Origin: Campylobacteraceae bacterium
GTDB lineage: Bacteria; Campylobacterota; Campylobacteria; Campylobacterales; Sulfurospirillaceae
DNA length: 6,968 nucleotides
Direction: 5' to 3'
Assembly: GCA_027011025.1 (NCBI GenBank)
Contig: JALVAU010000323.1
Location: forward strand, 1 to 6,968
Below, one piece after another: positions 6,225 to 6,968 of the stretch (positions are counted from its first letter, which is position 1; every line of letters starts with the position of its first letter). Position numbers and translations under genes: made by a program. The notes under the pieces are model-generated. The model was not told the origin of the DNA and made no database searches. It was given only the letters and a program-made list of their open reading frames with translations.

Positions 6225-6557
6225 ATGACACAACTTGATAAATTAGAAAAAGGCAAAAGAGCCATAATTGAAAGCGTAGATTTAGACAGAGATACAAAAA
6301 GGCGCTTTTCAAATATGGGCATCAGCCCCGGTGTTATTTTGAGAGTTTGCAGAAGAACATTCGGAAGTGACTCTCTACATGTAAAGCTAGAGTGCGCAGC
6401 CTGTGTAGCCCTCAGTAAAAATGAAGCAAAACACATTAATGTAACCCCAATAGGTGGCAAAGGTGGCTTGGGCCTAGGGTATTGCCGCAGGGGTGGATTT
6501 AAAGCAAAAGATTTTTGTTGCGAGAGAGAAGATTGTCAGCTTCAAAAAGAAGATTAG
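6225..6557 (+). CDS. Second FeoA-domain protein with Cys-rich C-terminal tail
   Basis: The 110-residue product (from ATG 6225) has a FeoA/SH3-like core at about 1-74: LDKLEKGKRAIIESV, then RRFSNMGISPGVILRV and VALSKNEAKHINV, the same layout as the first FeoA. It is followed by a tail of about 35 residues absent from that protein: a glycine-rich linker (GGKGGLGLG, 77-85) and a basic, cysteine-rich end. Seven cysteines are visible: C42, C57, C60, C87, C98, C99 and C104. The CAAC pair in the core and the tail cysteines could bind iron, zinc or an Fe-S cluster. With no feoC nearby, the protein could be a FeoA partner of FeoB with an added sensing role like that proposed for Fe-S FeoC; this is inference. 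It starts 81 bases after feoB, probably in the same operon with a structured leader between. Its stop overlaps the convergent CDF gene. An ATG at 6219 would add two residues. Confidence 0.85.
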   Translation: MTQLDKLEKGKRAIIESVDLDRDTKRRFSNMGISPGVILRVCRRTFGSDSLHVKLECAACVALSKNEAKHINVTPIGGKGGLGLGYCRRGGFKAKDFCCEREDCQLQKED

Positions 6558-6968
6558 TTCATTTCCGAATCATCATATGGATCTAAATGAGTATTGATGA
6601 CCCACTCGTCATTTTTGCTTAATTCTCTTATATTGTCTTCAACTCTATCGGCAGCACGGTGAGCTTCTAGTAGTGATATGTCAGTATCAAATACTAAGTG
6701 AACATCTACGAAGTTTGTATTTCCTGATTTTCTTGTTTTTAGAAAGTGATAGTCATTTACCGCTTTTTCATTTTTTATAATATCTTTTATGTTTTGGACT
6801 ATCTCTTCATCAAGAGCAGCATCCAAAAGCATATATACACCGTCTTTTATGATTTCATAAGCTGAATATATAATATATATAGAGATTGCAACACCCATGA
6901 TGGAATCTATAAGATAAAAATCAGTCAGCTGAATCACTACTAAAGATACAAGTATAATTCCATTGCTG
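6554..6968 (-). CDS. Cation diffusion facilitator (FieF-like), N-terminus outside window
   Basis: CDF proteins export divalent metals from the cytoplasm in exchange for protons. The visible 137 residues are the C-terminal part; the frame is open to the right edge, so the in-frame GTG at 6937 is internal. Two membrane helices (about 1-20 and 22-43, matching helices 5 and 6) lead into a cytosolic ferredoxin-like dimerisation domain. This aligns by eye with E. coli FieF: LLDAALDEE (FieF LLDRALPDEE), HFLKTRKSG (HDLRTRQSG), HLVF, EAHRAADRVE (QAHMVADQVE) and HLDPYD (HQDPCS). Likely metal ligands H74, H90, H103, H127 and D129 (fragment numbering) are present. The transport-site residues (DD-HD set) lie outside the window, so the metal, iron, zinc or another, cannot be decided. 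It converges on the Feo genes, its TAA overlapping their last stop codon. Confidence 0.92.
   Translation of the reverse strand, partial: SNGIILVSLVVIQLTDFYLIDSIMGVAISIYIIYSAYEIIKDGVYMLLDAALDEEIVQNIKDIIKNEKAVNDYHFLKTRKSGNTNFVDVHLVFDTDISLLEAHRAADRVEDNIRELSKNDEWVINTHLDPYDDSEMN

Overview
The window is AT-rich and densely coding. It most likely comes from a chromosome of a Campylobacterota (formerly epsilon-proteobacterial) species, perhaps a free-living Sulfurimonas- or Sulfurovum-like organism; the genus is a guess. The evidence is gene order and protein character. A phosphoribosyltransferase-like gene is followed by pnp and then by a lone ATP synthase c-subunit gene (atpE) separate from the rest of the ATP synthase operon, an order I recall from Helicobacter pylori. 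The promoter upstream of feoA also has the TATAAA-type -10 without a clear -35 that is usual in this group.

Layout. Positions 1-656 hold the 3' part of a phosphoribosyltransferase-like gene that enters from the left edge. It overlaps pnp (646-2889), which encodes a complete polynucleotide phosphorylase with all catalytic and RNA-binding domains and an unusual Arg/Gly-rich tandem repeat between its KH and S1 domains. The 256-base gap to atpE is hairpin-rich and holds three inverted repeats in its first half and a stem-loop touching the atpE ribosome binding site. atpE (3146-3451) is followed by a terminator-like hairpin and a class II tRNA-Leu(GAG) with encoded CCA (3496-3580). Next to the tRNA 3' end, on the minus strand, is a short frame that resembles the C-terminal tail of a tyrosine recombinase and may be a relic of an excised or decayed integrative element.

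The right half is a ferrous-iron locus. A promoter overlapped by an exact 7-1-7 Fur box (3734-3748) drives feoA, which overlaps feoB. After a short gap containing two nested inverted repeats and a TATAAT hexamer comes a second FeoA-domain gene whose product carries a cysteine-rich C-terminal tail. Its stop codon overlaps the stop codon of a convergent cation diffusion facilitator gene (FieF-like, truncated by the window's right edge). FeoB is the GTP-dependent Fe(II) permease, the two FeoA proteins are its likely cytosolic partners, and the CDF protein may remove surplus divalent metal, so import and possible export lie tail to tail.

I see no CRISPR array, intact mobile element or clearly new multi-gene system. 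The least ordinary items are the Cys-rich second FeoA with its structured leader, the tandem hairpins between pnp and atpE, the PNPase RG-repeat linker and the possible integrase relic beside tRNA-Leu.
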